Positions 43,826 to 53,100 of a stretch of 64,000 nt of DNA are shown in pieces (positions within the stretch are counted from its first letter, which is position 1; each line of letters begins with the position of its first letter). Under the pieces are notes generated by a model. It was not told where the DNA came from, did no database searches, and worked only from the letters and a program-made list of their open reading frames with translations. Origin of the DNA: Rosistilla ulvae (GTDB taxonomy: Bacteria; Planctomycetota; Planctomycetia; Pirellulales; Pirellulaceae); assembly GCF_007741475.1 (NCBI RefSeq), contig NZ_CP036261.1, positions 2,666,001 through 2,730,000 of the forward strand. The letters are read 5' to 3'. A program made the translations under genes and the position numbers.

Positions 43826-44578
43826 TTACAGTTCAAAGTACTCTTCGATCGCTTCTCGAAGTGTCGACGGTTGGGCTGGTAATCCAGTCCAGTCACAGAA
43901 GCCGTTGGCGAATCGTCGGACCAAGACGTCGACTGCGGAAATCGCGATCGATTGCGGGCCAAGCGGAAGTTGGGGCGCGGTGTCGAGCGACAGTTCCACG
44001 CAACAGCCGGCGGATTGGCAGCCTGCGGTTTCCAAGCCGTTCAGCGGAAACGGGGCTCCGTCGCTGGCGTCGGCGTGAATCACCGCTGCGCCGGAGTCAA
44101 GATGTTCGAGAGGTAAATGGTCGACCATCTGGCATGCGAGCGACTTGGTGGCAAAGTGCGACGCGATTCCACGGGCTTGGGGGCCGTCTCCCAGAATCAC
44201 GACCTCGGTCGGCTCGGGGACTGCTTGGCAAACGAGTTCAACGACAGCGCGTCCGAGTTGATTGCTGCCGACCCAGCGGCCTTGATTCGGTTGCAAAAAG
44301 TCGATCCAAGGGTTCGGTGGTTGATCGGGATCGATCCGATCGACGTGGTTGGCCAACTGCGTTTCAAAAGGGGCTGCAAATGCGAGTCCCGCCAACCCTA
44401 AGGCTTTGGCACCGCGAACCGCTTCGTCGAAGTCATCCGGGGAAACGTTGAACGAGACAAACTTCCAATCCAACCCGGCTTCGGTCAATGCCCGTTCCGT
44501 GGCAAATTGCATCGCATTGCCTGCGACCGGAAAACCAATCACACACAACGTCGGTTGGATTGCTGGATGCACAGCCAT
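43826..44578 (-). CDS. Shikimate dehydrogenase-like protein lacking catalytic residues
   Basis: A 250-residue protein with the AroE fold order: substrate domain (CVIGFPVAGNAMQF), the loop before the catalytic site, and a Rossmann half (TEVVILGDGPQARGIASHF, where AroE has GxGGxxxA). The catalytic lysine in the V-P-F-K context is E72 (APFETQ), and the aspartate of G-D-N-T-D-G is L108 (GSNQLG). The serines of the S-K-S-P motif are also missing. It is therefore probably not an active shikimate dehydrogenase, but a paralogue used for something else. The start lies at 44578 or 44599 and is not fixed. A terminator stands immediately upstream. Confidence 0.7.
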   Translation of the reverse strand: MAVHPAIQPTLCVIGFPVAGNAMQFATERALTEAGLDWKFVSFNVSPDDFDEAVRGAKALGLAGLAFAAPFETQLANHVDRIDPDQPPNPWIDFLQPNQGRWVGSNQLGRAVVELVCQAVPEPTEVVILGDGPQARGIASHFATKSLACQMVDHLPLEHLDSGAAVIHADASDGAPFPLNGLETAGCQSAGCCVELSLDTAPQLPLGPQSIAISAVDVLVRRFANGFCDWTGLPAQPSTLREAIEEYFEL

Positions 44579-44600
44579 GAAATTATTGCTTTCTTGCATC

Positions 44601-44650
44601 AAAACAAAAAACCCGGTCCTGGCAATCGTTTCCGATGGCCAGTGACCGGG
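44601..44650 (-). terminator. Rho-independent terminator of the Cys/Gly-rich gene
   Basis: Arms CCCGGTC-CTGGC (from 44612) and GCCAG-T-GACCGGG (to 44650) form a 12-bp stem with one bulge. Read on the minus strand it is followed by a T-rich run (44611-44601, TTTTTTGTTTT). The run ends just before the start of the AroE-like gene, so the two genes appear to be transcribed separately. Confidence 0.85.
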
Positions 44651-44738
44651 CGATCTTTGCCTTCACACAAAGTTTGATACCGGGATCCGTTGACGTGCTA
44701 AGCGGCACGTCGTTGGATCGCCGTCAATTCTATGAGTT

Positions 44739-45584
44739 CTAGCGTCGAATGTAACTTGCATTGGACGGTTGAGTGCGACGCACCAACCGAGCATTGGTGC
44801 CGCGAGCTCTGGTCTGGGAGACCTTGGGCTTCGGCAAAGCTTCCGCTGGTGGTTCGACAGCATGCGGAACGCTTTGGTGTTCCAGGATTTGCGGCTGCAA
44901 ACTTGGGCCCTGTTCGTGGATGATCTCGCCATGAGAGTAGCCACCGTGGGAGTAGCCGACGTCGATGCTGTTGCCTTGGCATCCGCATCCTCCGCTCGAC
45001 GAATAACTTCCGCACGATCCGGCGCTACATCCGCAGCCGCTGTCGCAACCACCGCCGCAACCGCCACCCATGTATTTGAAGCCCCAGATCGACGCAAAGC
45101 CGCGTCCGCAGGCGGGAGCGACGGCTCCACAGCTGCCACCGCCGCATCCGCAGCCACCACCGCCACCGGTGTATTGACCACAGCTGTTGCAAGGATCGCA
45201 GCAGTCGGGAGGACTGCTGGCCCATTCGTCTATGTACAGTGATCCGCAACCGGTGTTGCAACCGAACAGACACGATCCGATTGAACGGAACAGACCGCAA
45301 ACGGCCGCACAGGGATTGATGCAGCAGGTGTTGCAGGCTCCTGCGCCACAGCCGCCACCACATCCGCAACCGCCGTCAAATCCGCAGGCCGGTTCGGCAT
45401 ATCCGCCGTCAAACCCGCAACTGGGCTCGCAGCCGCCGGGACCACAGCTGTCGCAGCCAACGGTGTCGCCGCCGTAAAAGCCGGGTCCTGCGCCGCACGG
45501 CCCATATCCACCGGGACCGCAAATACAGCCGGTCGACATGACAATCAATGAAGCTAGCATCATGCTAGCGATCAAGAATCGCAT
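44739..45584 (-). CDS. Cys/Gly-rich exported protein, possible lipoprotein
   Basis: About 281 residues. A signal peptide (MRFLIASMMLASLIVMSTGC) ends at C20 in a weak lipobox. The next 190 residues hold more than 40 cysteines in CxC, CC and GGGCGCGGG patterns, interrupted by Pro/Tyr/Phe, while the last 70 are proline/serine-rich and basic (QTRARGTNARLVRRT). No defined domain is recognised; disulfide-rich surface or metal-binding roles are possible. The planctomycete envelope is known for cystine-rich proteins, but that link is inference. I chose the ATG at 45584 because it opens the signal peptide. Confidence 0.75.
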   Translation of the reverse strand: MRFLIASMMLASLIVMSTGCICGPGGYGPCGAGPGFYGGDTVGCDSCGPGGCEPSCGFDGGYAEPACGFDGGCGCGGGCGAGACNTCCINPCAAVCGLFRSIGSCLFGCNTGCGSLYIDEWASSPPDCCDPCNSCGQYTGGGGGCGCGGGSCGAVAPACGRGFASIWGFKYMGGGCGGGCDSGCGCSAGSCGSYSSSGGCGCQGNSIDVGYSHGGYSHGEIIHEQGPSLQPQILEHQSVPHAVEPPAEALPKPKVSQTRARGTNARLVRRTQPSNASYIRR

Positions 45585-45943
45585 CGTTTCGATTCCTATT
45601 TTAGTGTGAAGGCTATCTCGTATCGGTATCACAGGGGCACGTTTCGATTGTGCTTTGAATACCAACGTCTCTTGACTCAGCCCTCGTTATCGTCGCCTGG
45701 AATCGGAAAACTTGATTAAATCCGCAAAAACGGAATAATCGGCAAAATCGACCCTGTTTGCCTCGCAACGTCCATATGTCCCAAGGTAGAGCCCTGGGCG
45801 GGGGCAATCGTGTTGTCAGCGGATCCGTTGACGCGATGACATACTCTCATGCCTTATCGCCAGGTTGGACGGTGGGATGCACAATAGGGAGGCTCGAACA
45901 GACGGCGAGCGATCGTCAATCACTCAACAATTCGGAGACCACC
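45585..45943. other. 359-bp divergent promoter region
   Basis: Between the divergent Cys/Gly-rich gene and an unknown plus-strand gene. The part at 45715-45760 is AT-richer and carries AAAACGGAATAATCGGCAAA, a possible promoter for the minus gene. No gene is supported here. Confidence 0.4.
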
Positions 45944-46441
45944 ATGGCTCGGGAGCCTCAAGACCGCGAAGACCTGTTAGCCGAAGCGACCGGGTTGCCG
46001 GTCCGTGGCGTGATCGTGCTGGCGGATGATTTTGAGGTTGTCGTTGGGTTCCGCGACGATGGATCGGCCAGTTGGTTCTTCGCGGCTGACCCGGTTTTCC
46101 AGTTTGATCCTTTGTTCCAACTACGTCGTATTTTTTGCGATGGCACGCGATACGCGGTCGCTGGAGGGCAGATCCTGCGACTTGAACAAGCGACATCGGG
46201 CGGGCGACTGCAGTTGACTAAACATCGACTCGATCCCGCCGAGACCCAACAGTTGTTGGACCGCTGGAAACAGAACATCGGCGAAGTAGAAACTGCATTG
46301 CAAGCGAAGACACATCGTTGGCAAGGTGCCTCGGTGTCGATCGAGCGGATCGATGCGAAGGTTCGTCAGTGGTTGGCCGATCTGCCCGACCCGCCGCCGA
46401 TCGCCAAGGTCTCGCGATTGCCGCGCCGCCGGACCTCGTGA
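45944..46441 (+). CDS. Hypothetical protein, 165 residues
   Basis: A soluble-looking 165-residue protein with no signal peptide. GGAG lies eight bases before the ATG at 45944, and the longer open frame before it is not protein-like. The first half has beta-strand alternation (GVIVLADDFEVVVGFRDDGSASWFF, FCDGTRYAVAGGQILRLEQ). The second half is helical with conserved-looking Gln/Lys/Arg (LDPAETQQLLDRWKQNIGE). No family is recognised. It ends at a long hairpin that faces the GxxExxY gene. Confidence 0.6.
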   Translation: MAREPQDREDLLAEATGLPVRGVIVLADDFEVVVGFRDDGSASWFFAADPVFQFDPLFQLRRIFCDGTRYAVAGGQILRLEQATSGGRLQLTKHRLDPAETQQLLDRWKQNIGEVETALQAKTHRWQGASVSIERIDAKVRQWLADLPDPPPIAKVSRLPRRRTS

Positions 46442-46473
46442 TCAACATGCGATCGGAAGAGGTCAGTTTGTTG

Positions 46474-46526
46474 CATCGGTTTATTGTCGTTCGGCTTTGG
46501 CGAAGCCAAACGACGGTAAACCGATG
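46474..46526. terminator. Long hairpin between convergent genes
   Basis: Outer arms CATCGGTTTA (46474-46483) and TAAACCGATG (46517-46526) are perfect, and the inner GTCGTT-C-GGCTT pairs with AAGCC-A-AACGAC across a five-base loop. It lies between two convergent genes and could stop transcription from both sides, though T-runs are absent. Confidence 0.6.
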
Positions 46527-46555
46527 ATGTTGTTGGCAACACGTGGGCTTGAGCA

Positions 46556-46969
46556 TTAGCTTGAGCAGTTCGAATCAGGGACGGCATTCGCGGCATGCAA
46601 ATCCGAGACGATGTATCGTTTCCATTCCAAATCGTTTGCGGCCCCGAAGTTGATCAGATAGCCGACTTGTTTATTGCAGATGCGCATGTAGTTGAACAGT
46701 TGGGCCTGGTGCTCGGGGAGGATGGTTTTGACAGTTTTTAATTCCGTGACGATCTCGCCAAAGACCAACAGATCCGGTTGATACTTTGTGTTCAGTACTC
46801 GCCCTTTGAAGAACACATCGACGACGGTTTTACGGAGAAACGGAATCTTTCGGAGCCCCAGTTCGATCTCCAAACTTTGTTGATAAATCTCCTCAGCCAA
46901 GCCATAACCGAGAACATTGTAAACCTCGAACGCCGCTCCCATCAGATCGTAGCCTTCTTGCTTCAACAT
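46556..46969 (-). CDS. GxxExxY-family protein (PD-(D/E)xK-like)
   Basis: A 137-residue protein named for its motif, here GLAEEIY at residues 23-29 (G23, E26, Y29). Further family pieces are AFEVYNVLGYGL, the nuclease-like core YQPDLLVFGEIVTELKTVK (Asp and Glu-x-Lys), and AQLFNYMRI. The core suggests a PD-(D/E)xK nuclease fold, but activity has not been shown for this family as far as I know. It lies immediately downstream, on the minus strand, of a 4.5-copy repeat array, a pairing discussed under findings. Confidence 0.88.
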   Translation of the reverse strand: MLKQEGYDLMGAAFEVYNVLGYGLAEEIYQQSLEIELGLRKIPFLRKTVVDVFFKGRVLNTKYQPDLLVFGEIVTELKTVKTILPEHQAQLFNYMRICNKQVGYLINFGAANDLEWKRYIVSDLHAANAVPDSNCSS

Positions 46970-47190
46970 TGGTTCTCACTCCCGTTGGGCGATACTGCGG
47001 AATCGTGGCTTTCGAATGCGGAACAGGAACACACCCTAATCTTCGCTGTTTTTTTCGCCACGTCAAAGCGAAAACTGGCCCCGTGATGCAAGTTTGTTGT
47101 GGCACCTGCCCTTCCACGAATTTAGAGCAATGATCAACTAGGGAATTCCTTGGACACGATCCACTAGGCAGGGGGGCTTCTGATAGTTCT

Positions 47191-47752
47191 GCGAAGCCGA
47201 GTGGTTTGAGAAACGGGAACACTGGTCCGCTCTAATCGTCACTGATCAGGAGCAAGCAGTCGACGTTCGACGAGGCTTGTTGCTTTCAGTTTCGTTAGCG
47301 TGGATCAGCGAAGATCAGTGGTTTGAGAAACAGGGACACTGATCTGCACTAATCGTCACTGATCTAGAGCAAGCAGTCGACGTGTGACGAGACTTGTCGT
47401 TTTCCGTTTTGTTAGCGTGGATTAGCGAAGATCAGTGGTTTAAGAAACAGGAACACTGATCTGCACTAATCGTCACTGATCAGGAGCAAGGAGTCGGTGT
47501 GCCGAGAGACGGCCAGACAATGAGTTTGGCTGCTTTCCGTTTCGTTAGCGTGGATTAGCGAAAGATCAGTGTTTTAATAAACAGGAACACTGCTCAGCTC
47601 TAATCGTCACCGATCAGGTTCAATCAGTCGGTGTGCGAGGAAACAGCCAGATAATGATCTTGGCTGCGTTCAGTTTTGTTAGCGTGGATCAGCGAAGATC
47701 AGTGGTTTAATAGACTGGAACAATGTTCTGCCAGAATCGTCGCTGGTTGAGA
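47191..47752. repeat. Array of about 4.5 diverged repeats, 116-134 bp apart
   Basis: Units begin with GCGAAG-type sequence at 47191, 47309, 47425, 47558 and 47692 (steps of 118, 116, 133 and 134 bp). Each holds AGTGGTTT-A/G-AGAAAC, CACT(A)ATCGTCACTGATC, a CAGTCGACG/CAGTCGGTG block, and GTTAGCGTGGAT-T/C-A just before the next unit. The third and fourth carry about 16 extra bases. The fifth copy is decayed. No protein-coding frame is shared by the units. Confidence 0.85.
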
Positions 47753-47799
47753 TTTGGGAAGGCTCCCCGTAGGACGGTACGGATGAAGACGTTGCCTTT

Positions 47800-48096
47800 T
47801 TAACCAAATGCGTGCCCACAATCGCACGTCTTCCGTCGGACGTGCGACTCCTTCCCACATTTGGGACATTTTTTCTGTGTCCAAGTTGTCGATTGCGGTT
47901 TCGATTTAGGGCCGCTGCTGGCTTCGTTCGCCTTGCGTTTCCGTTCGGCTCGAAGCTTTTCGGTGCGTGCCGAATCGGCCTGCAAGACCGCGCACTGCGG
48001 ATGAATTCCTCCATTGGAATAGGTCCGTTTGCCACAGATGGGACAGACCTTCCCCGATTCTTGAACTCTCCAAGGCGTCGGCTTCTTCTCGCTCAT
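47800..48096 (-). CDS. Small protein with two zinc-ribbon knuckles
   Basis: A 98-residue basic protein. C-P-I-C-G near residue 18 pairs with a later H-P-Q-C, and a C-terminal ribbon has CPKCGKES and KTCDCGHAFG. A Lys/Arg-rich linker (KLRAERKRK) joins them. GGAGGAAGG stands about nine bases upstream of the ATG at 48096, which sets the start; the frame before it is not protein-like. The protein could bind nucleic acid or protein, but no family is recognised. It lies beside the repeat array and away from other genes. Confidence 0.7.
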   Translation of the reverse strand: MSEKKPTPWRVQESGKVCPICGKRTYSNGGIHPQCAVLQADSARTEKLRAERKRKANEASSGPKSKPQSTTWTQKKCPKCGKESHVRRKTCDCGHAFG

Positions 48097-48606
48097 CGCG
48101 GCCTTCCTCCAGGCATGCACGCACCCCGGTCGGACATCCACGAGCCTTTCCATGCTCGTGCAACTCGCAACCTAACTGAAGCACTGGACGGACAATTCCA
48201 GCGCGTACCAACAAAGGCAGCATCTGGCGTTGTCGAAAACGCATGAGAGGAATACCGAAAAACACCCGGCTTCCAGTTAGTTCCTTCTGCGACGCTCAAA
48301 ACTGTGCGTCGGCTGAAAGCAACCTAAGAAGAAAGGAACTCCAAAGCAAAGAGCCCATGCGACATTGTTAACTAATGTACAGCAAAACGGGGCAAAAGTC
48401 CACGAAGAACTAGAGATCAGCCCGGGCAATGGCGTTTTGTACTCTGGATTGGCCTCCCCACGGAGGGCGTACGGGAATTCCCCTGGGCAACTTGGAAGCT
48501 TACCGCCAGAACAACTATCATGGGCGCAAGTCTCGGGCGACGCGGCGATCGCCCGACGTTGGTCCCGCTGGCGCCGGTCCCTCATCTTCGACGGAGTTGC
48601 CCTTCT
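48097..48606. other. 510-bp intergenic region before the sulfatase
   Basis: No gene is supported; a 114-residue minus-strand frame in it looks accidental. The segment is expected to hold promoters for the zinc-ribbon gene (minus) and sulfatase (plus). No recognisable operator or RNA was found. Confidence 0.4.
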
Positions 48607-50139
48607 ATGGTTCGCATTCAAACTTCATTCGCTTTGGCGATCGGAACCTGTTTGCTGTCGGCGGCGATCGCGGCTGGCGGTGACCGGCCCAACGTGTTGT
48701 TGATCTGTGTCGACGATCTGAAGCCGACGATTGGATGTTTTGGCGATCCCGTCGCAGTCACTCCCAACATCGACGCCTTGGCATCGCGAGGCGTTCGCTT
48801 TGACGCGGCCTATTGCAACCAAGCTGTTTGTTCGCCCAGCCGCAATTCGTTGATGACGGGACTGCGACCGCAGACGATCGGCGTCTACGATTTGGGAACT
48901 CACTTCCGGCTCGCAGTTCCCGATGCCGTCACGTTCAGCCAATACTTCAAACAGCATGGTTATCGGGCGGAGGGACTTGGCAAGATCTACCACACAGGCC
49001 ATGGCAACATCAACGACAAGGCTTCCTGGAGCGTGCCGTTGTGGCGTCCCAAGGCGGCTCAATATGTCCAGCCCGAGAGTTTGCAAAACCACCGCCCCGA
49101 TTCGAAGGGTAGGAATCGCGGACCGGCGACCGAAGCGGCCGATGTTTCGGATGAGACCTATGCCGATGGCAAGATCGCCCGCGAAGCGATCGCTCGTTTA
49201 ACAGCCGCCAGCAAACGGGAAGACCAACCGTTTTTTATCGCGGTCGGTTTTCTGAAGCCCCACCTACCCTTCGTCGCTCCACAGAAATACTGGGACCTCT
49301 ACCAACCCGATGCGTTGCCGATGCCCGAGGTGGTCGTGCCACCGACAGGTGCGCCGAGTTACGCTGCAGTCAAAGGTGGCGAACTGCGAAGCTACAGCGA
49401 CATGCACGACAAAAAGGAGATCGATCCACAGACGACGCGGCATCTGATCCACGGCTACTACGCCGCCACCAGTTACGCCGACGCGCAGATCGGTCGCGTG
49501 ATCGACAAAGCCAAACAACTCGGGCTGCTCGACAACACGATCGTCGTGCTGTGGGGCGACCACGGTTGGCATCTGGGCGATCACGGGATGTGGTGCAAAC
49601 ACACAAACTACGAACAGGCGGCGCGGATCCCATTGATCGTTGCCGCACCGAAATCGCAACCGGGACTCGTCAGCAACGCGCTCGTTGAAACTGTCGACAT
49701 CTATCCCACGGTCGCTGAACTGGCTGGGCTGCCTCAACCGAAAGGCCTCGATGGAATCAGCTTTGCAAATCTGATCGAGAAGCCCGATGCAGCGACTCGC
49801 GATCACGTGACCCATGTCTATCCCCGCGGCAGCCGCTTGGGGCGGGCGATCCGCGATCCACGCTATCGGTTGGTCCAGTGGAAGTCGCCCGGCGGAAAAG
49901 ACGCGACGGCGGAGCTGGAGCTGTACGACTACCAAACCGATCCACTGGAAACGAAAAACGTCGCGTCGGAAAATCCGGAGGTCGTCGCGCGGATGCTGGA
50001 TCTGTTGGCACAACAACCCGAAGCGAAGCGTCAATGGAAAGCGAAGGGGAAGTCGGGATCGAATTCAAACGGAAAAGGGGCTAAGAAAACGCCGGGCAAA
50101 CCTAAACCAGTCAGTACAGATGAAAAATCGGGAACCTAG
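48607..50139 (+). CDS. Secreted sulfatase (iduronate-2-sulfatase-like, S1 family)
   Basis: A 510-residue exported sulfatase. The signal peptide covers about residues 1-22. The metal ligands are D36/D37 in VDDLKPT, and the formylglycine cysteine is C75 in CSPSR, followed by MTGLRPQT. Late family motifs are HGYYAATSYADAQIG and LWGDHGWHLGDHGMW, with the catalytic His/Asp set. It would remove sulfate esters from a polysaccharide after conversion of C75 by a formylglycine-generating enzyme, which is not in the window. The basic C-terminal tail (KSGSNSNGKGAKKT) is extra. It is followed after 44 bp by the kinase-TPR gene. Confidence 0.93.
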   Translation: MVRIQTSFALAIGTCLLSAAIAAGGDRPNVLLICVDDLKPTIGCFGDPVAVTPNIDALASRGVRFDAAYCNQAVCSPSRNSLMTGLRPQTIGVYDLGTHFRLAVPDAVTFSQYFKQHGYRAEGLGKIYHTGHGNINDKASWSVPLWRPKAAQYVQPESLQNHRPDSKGRNRGPATEAADVSDETYADGKIAREAIARLTAASKREDQPFFIAVGFLKPHLPFVAPQKYWDLYQPDALPMPEVVVPPTGAPSYAAVKGGELRSYSDMHDKKEIDPQTTRHLIHGYYAATSYADAQIGRVIDKAKQLGLLDNTIVVLWGDHGWHLGDHGMWCKHTNYEQAARIPLIVAAPKSQPGLVSNALVETVDIYPTVAELAGLPQPKGLDGISFANLIEKPDAATRDHVTHVYPRGSRLGRAIRDPRYRLVQWKSPGGKDATAELELYDYQTDPLETKNVASENPEVVARMLDLLAQQPEAKRQWKAKGKSGSNSNGKGAKKTPGKPKPVSTDEKSGT

Positions 50140-50183
50140 CAAAATGATTTTGCGACGCCCTAGTATCCCCACGGGAGTAAACG

Positions 50184-53100
50184 ATGTCCGCGACAAGTCA
50201 TAGAAACTTGTTGGTTGGTGCCATGGCGGTGCAATTGCGGCTGATCGATGTCGGTGACGTCGCCGCGGCGATCGGCCGCTGGACGGAAGACAAGTCGCAG
50301 TCGCTGGAAGATTTGCTGCATGCGGAGAATCGCATCGACGCGCAGACCAAGCAACTGCTGACCTCGCTTGTCGACAAACAGATCGAGTTGCATCAAGGTT
50401 CGACCGAAGCCGCACTGGGAACGATCTGCCCGCCGTCGGAACCCTCGCTGTCGACACTCTACCAGTCGCTGCGACCGATCGAAGATGCCGATGTCACCGA
50501 TTCACTGAACTCGGTTTCCGATATCGCTGCCGAATCGATCGACCCGTGGGCGACGAATTTTCACCCCACGACATCGGATGATTCGCCAACCGACGCGGCT
50601 GCGGCAGCGAGCCACCGAACCCGATATCAAAAGCTGCGCGATCATGCCAAGGGAGGCCTCGGACAAGTATATGTCGCCCGCGACGAAGAGCTGAACCGGC
50701 AGGTTGCATTGAAACAGATCCAGGCGAGGTTCTCCGGTGACCAAGGGGCTCGGCAGCGATTCATTCTCGAAGCCGAGATCACCGGCGGGCTGGAACATCC
50801 CGGCGTGGTCCCGGTTTATGGTTTGGGCGTGTACGAGGATGGCCAACCCTATTATGCGATGCGATTTATTCGCGGGCAGAGCATGGAAGCGGCGATCGCG
50901 TCGTTTCACCAGCGGTTCCCCAAATCGGGAGCGCCGGCGTGGCGCGATCCCGAGCGGACGTTGGAACTGCGGAAGCTGTTGAGTCGCGTTTTGGATGTCT
51001 GCCAAGCGATCGCGTACGCTCATTCTCGCGGCGTGTTGCACCGCGACATCAAACCCGACAACATCATGCTGGGGAAATATGGTGAGACGTTGGTCGTCGA
51101 TTGGGGCTTGGCGAAAGTCGCTGGATTAGACGATGTCGAAGCCGGGGCGGTCGATGAACCGCATCTGGCTCCCGCGTCGGGAAGCGATTCGGCGCCAACA
51201 CGATTTGGGAGCGTGATCGGCACGCCGGGCTACATGAGTCCCGAACAGGCCAGCGGGGAGATCGATGCGATTGGTCCCGCAAGCGATGTCTATTCGTTGG
51301 GGGCTTCGCTGTACTGTTTGTTGGTCGGCAAACCACCGTTTCAATCGCGCGACGCCGACGGCAATCCGCTAACGATCACTCAGTTGTTAGAAAAGGTTCG
51401 CAACGGTGAATTCACCGCGCCGCGTCAAATCGATCCTGCGATTCCGAAACCACTGGCGGCGATCTGCATTCGCGCGATGGCCAAAGATCCCGAAAATCGC
51501 TACGCCAATCCGCTGGAACTGGCCGACGAACTGGAGCGTTGGATGGCCGACGAACCGGTCACGGCGTACCGCGAATCGAGCCTGCAACGACTGCGCCGCT
51601 GGGTCAAGCGGCACCAGACCTTGGCCGCAGCCAGCGCCGCGATCGTGCTGGTTTCCGTGTTGGGATTGAGTTCGTTTTCGGTAGTGCTCGGCAAGAAGAA
51701 CATTCAACTGGCCGAGCTGGCTGATTCGCTGAGCACCAAAAACCACCAGCTCGATCAACGCGGCCAGGAGTTACAAAAATCGAACGAAGAGCTGCGGATC
51801 GCCGAAGCGGAAGCGACTGAAAAGGCAGCGATCGCAACGGCGGTGACTGAGTTTTTAAACGACGACTTGTTGGCGCAAGCATCGCCAGCCAGAAACCCCG
51901 AGCCGCAGCTGCAAGTCCGCACGCTCTTCGAACAAGCACTCGAGAGCATGCAGGATCGGTTCGCCGATCAACCGCTGGTCAAAGCCAAGCTGTTGCACAC
52001 GATTGGCATCGCTTCGGGCTATCTTGCTCAGTGGAGTGAAAGCGAGGCGGCGTTGGCCGAAGCGCTGCGTCTGCGGAAAGAATTCTTGGGGCCCCGAGAT
52101 GTCGAGACATTAAGGACCGAAGCGGCGTTGGGCCGAGTGGCTGGATCGAGCGGGAAATATGCCAAGGCCCACACCCTGCTGACGTCGACTCTGCAAGCGC
52201 AGCTGAGCGAATTAGGGGACGAGCATCCGGATGTTTTCGAGACGCAGGACAGCTTGGCGGGGTTGTACAGTTTGTTGGGTGAGTTTGACAAAGCCCATCA
52301 ATTGAACGAACAGTCGATCGTGGGGTACACGAAATCAATTGGCCCCGATGCCGCCGAGACGCTGGACTGTTTGATCACAAAAGTCGGATTGTTGGCGGAT
52401 GCGGGACGCTTCGCCGATGCATTGCAGCTATCGAACGACGTGCACACTCGGGCGGCTGCCGCCTTGGGGCCGCTGCACTTCACAACCTACGACGCGCTGC
52501 TGTCGCGGGCTCAGCAGTTGTATTCGCTCGGCCGCCACGATGAAGCCTCCAACGTCTACACGACTTTTATGGAAGAGTTGGTGAAAACGCAGGGCGAATC
52601 GCATCCGTATGTTGCCATCGTGCGGAACGATCTGGCGTTGATCGATTCGGATCACGGAGACCCGGTGCAGGGTCTGGCAACGCTGCGTGAACTCGCTCGC
52701 GCGTCGATTGAAAAGCTGGGGCCCGCTCACCGAGAATCGATCATGTCGCAGTTCAATGTGGGGACGGCGCTAAATGCGTTGGGGCGATATGAGGAGTCGC
52801 TACCGGTCTTTGAAACGGTGCTGCAAGCGGCCAACGACAGCCTGGGGCCGGTGAGTCCGTCGGCTTTGCAGACTCGCCTTCTACTGGCGGAAGTCCATTG
52901 GGAACTCGGCGATCACGCGTCGGCACAGTCGTTGTTGGAGGAAGTGATCGCGCTTGCGAAGACTCCGATGCAAGCGGAAGCGAAAGTGGTGCTCGACTCA
53001 AAGACGTTGTTGGCGGCGATCTATGGGGCGGCGGAAAGGTACGACGAGGCCCGCGAATTACTGATGGCGGTTCGCACGGGATATACCAATCTTGGGCTTG

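Noticed and set aside
48277-48621. 114-residue minus-strand frame before the sulfatase
   Set aside because: It runs into the sulfatase start on the other strand and shows no family pattern or start signal.
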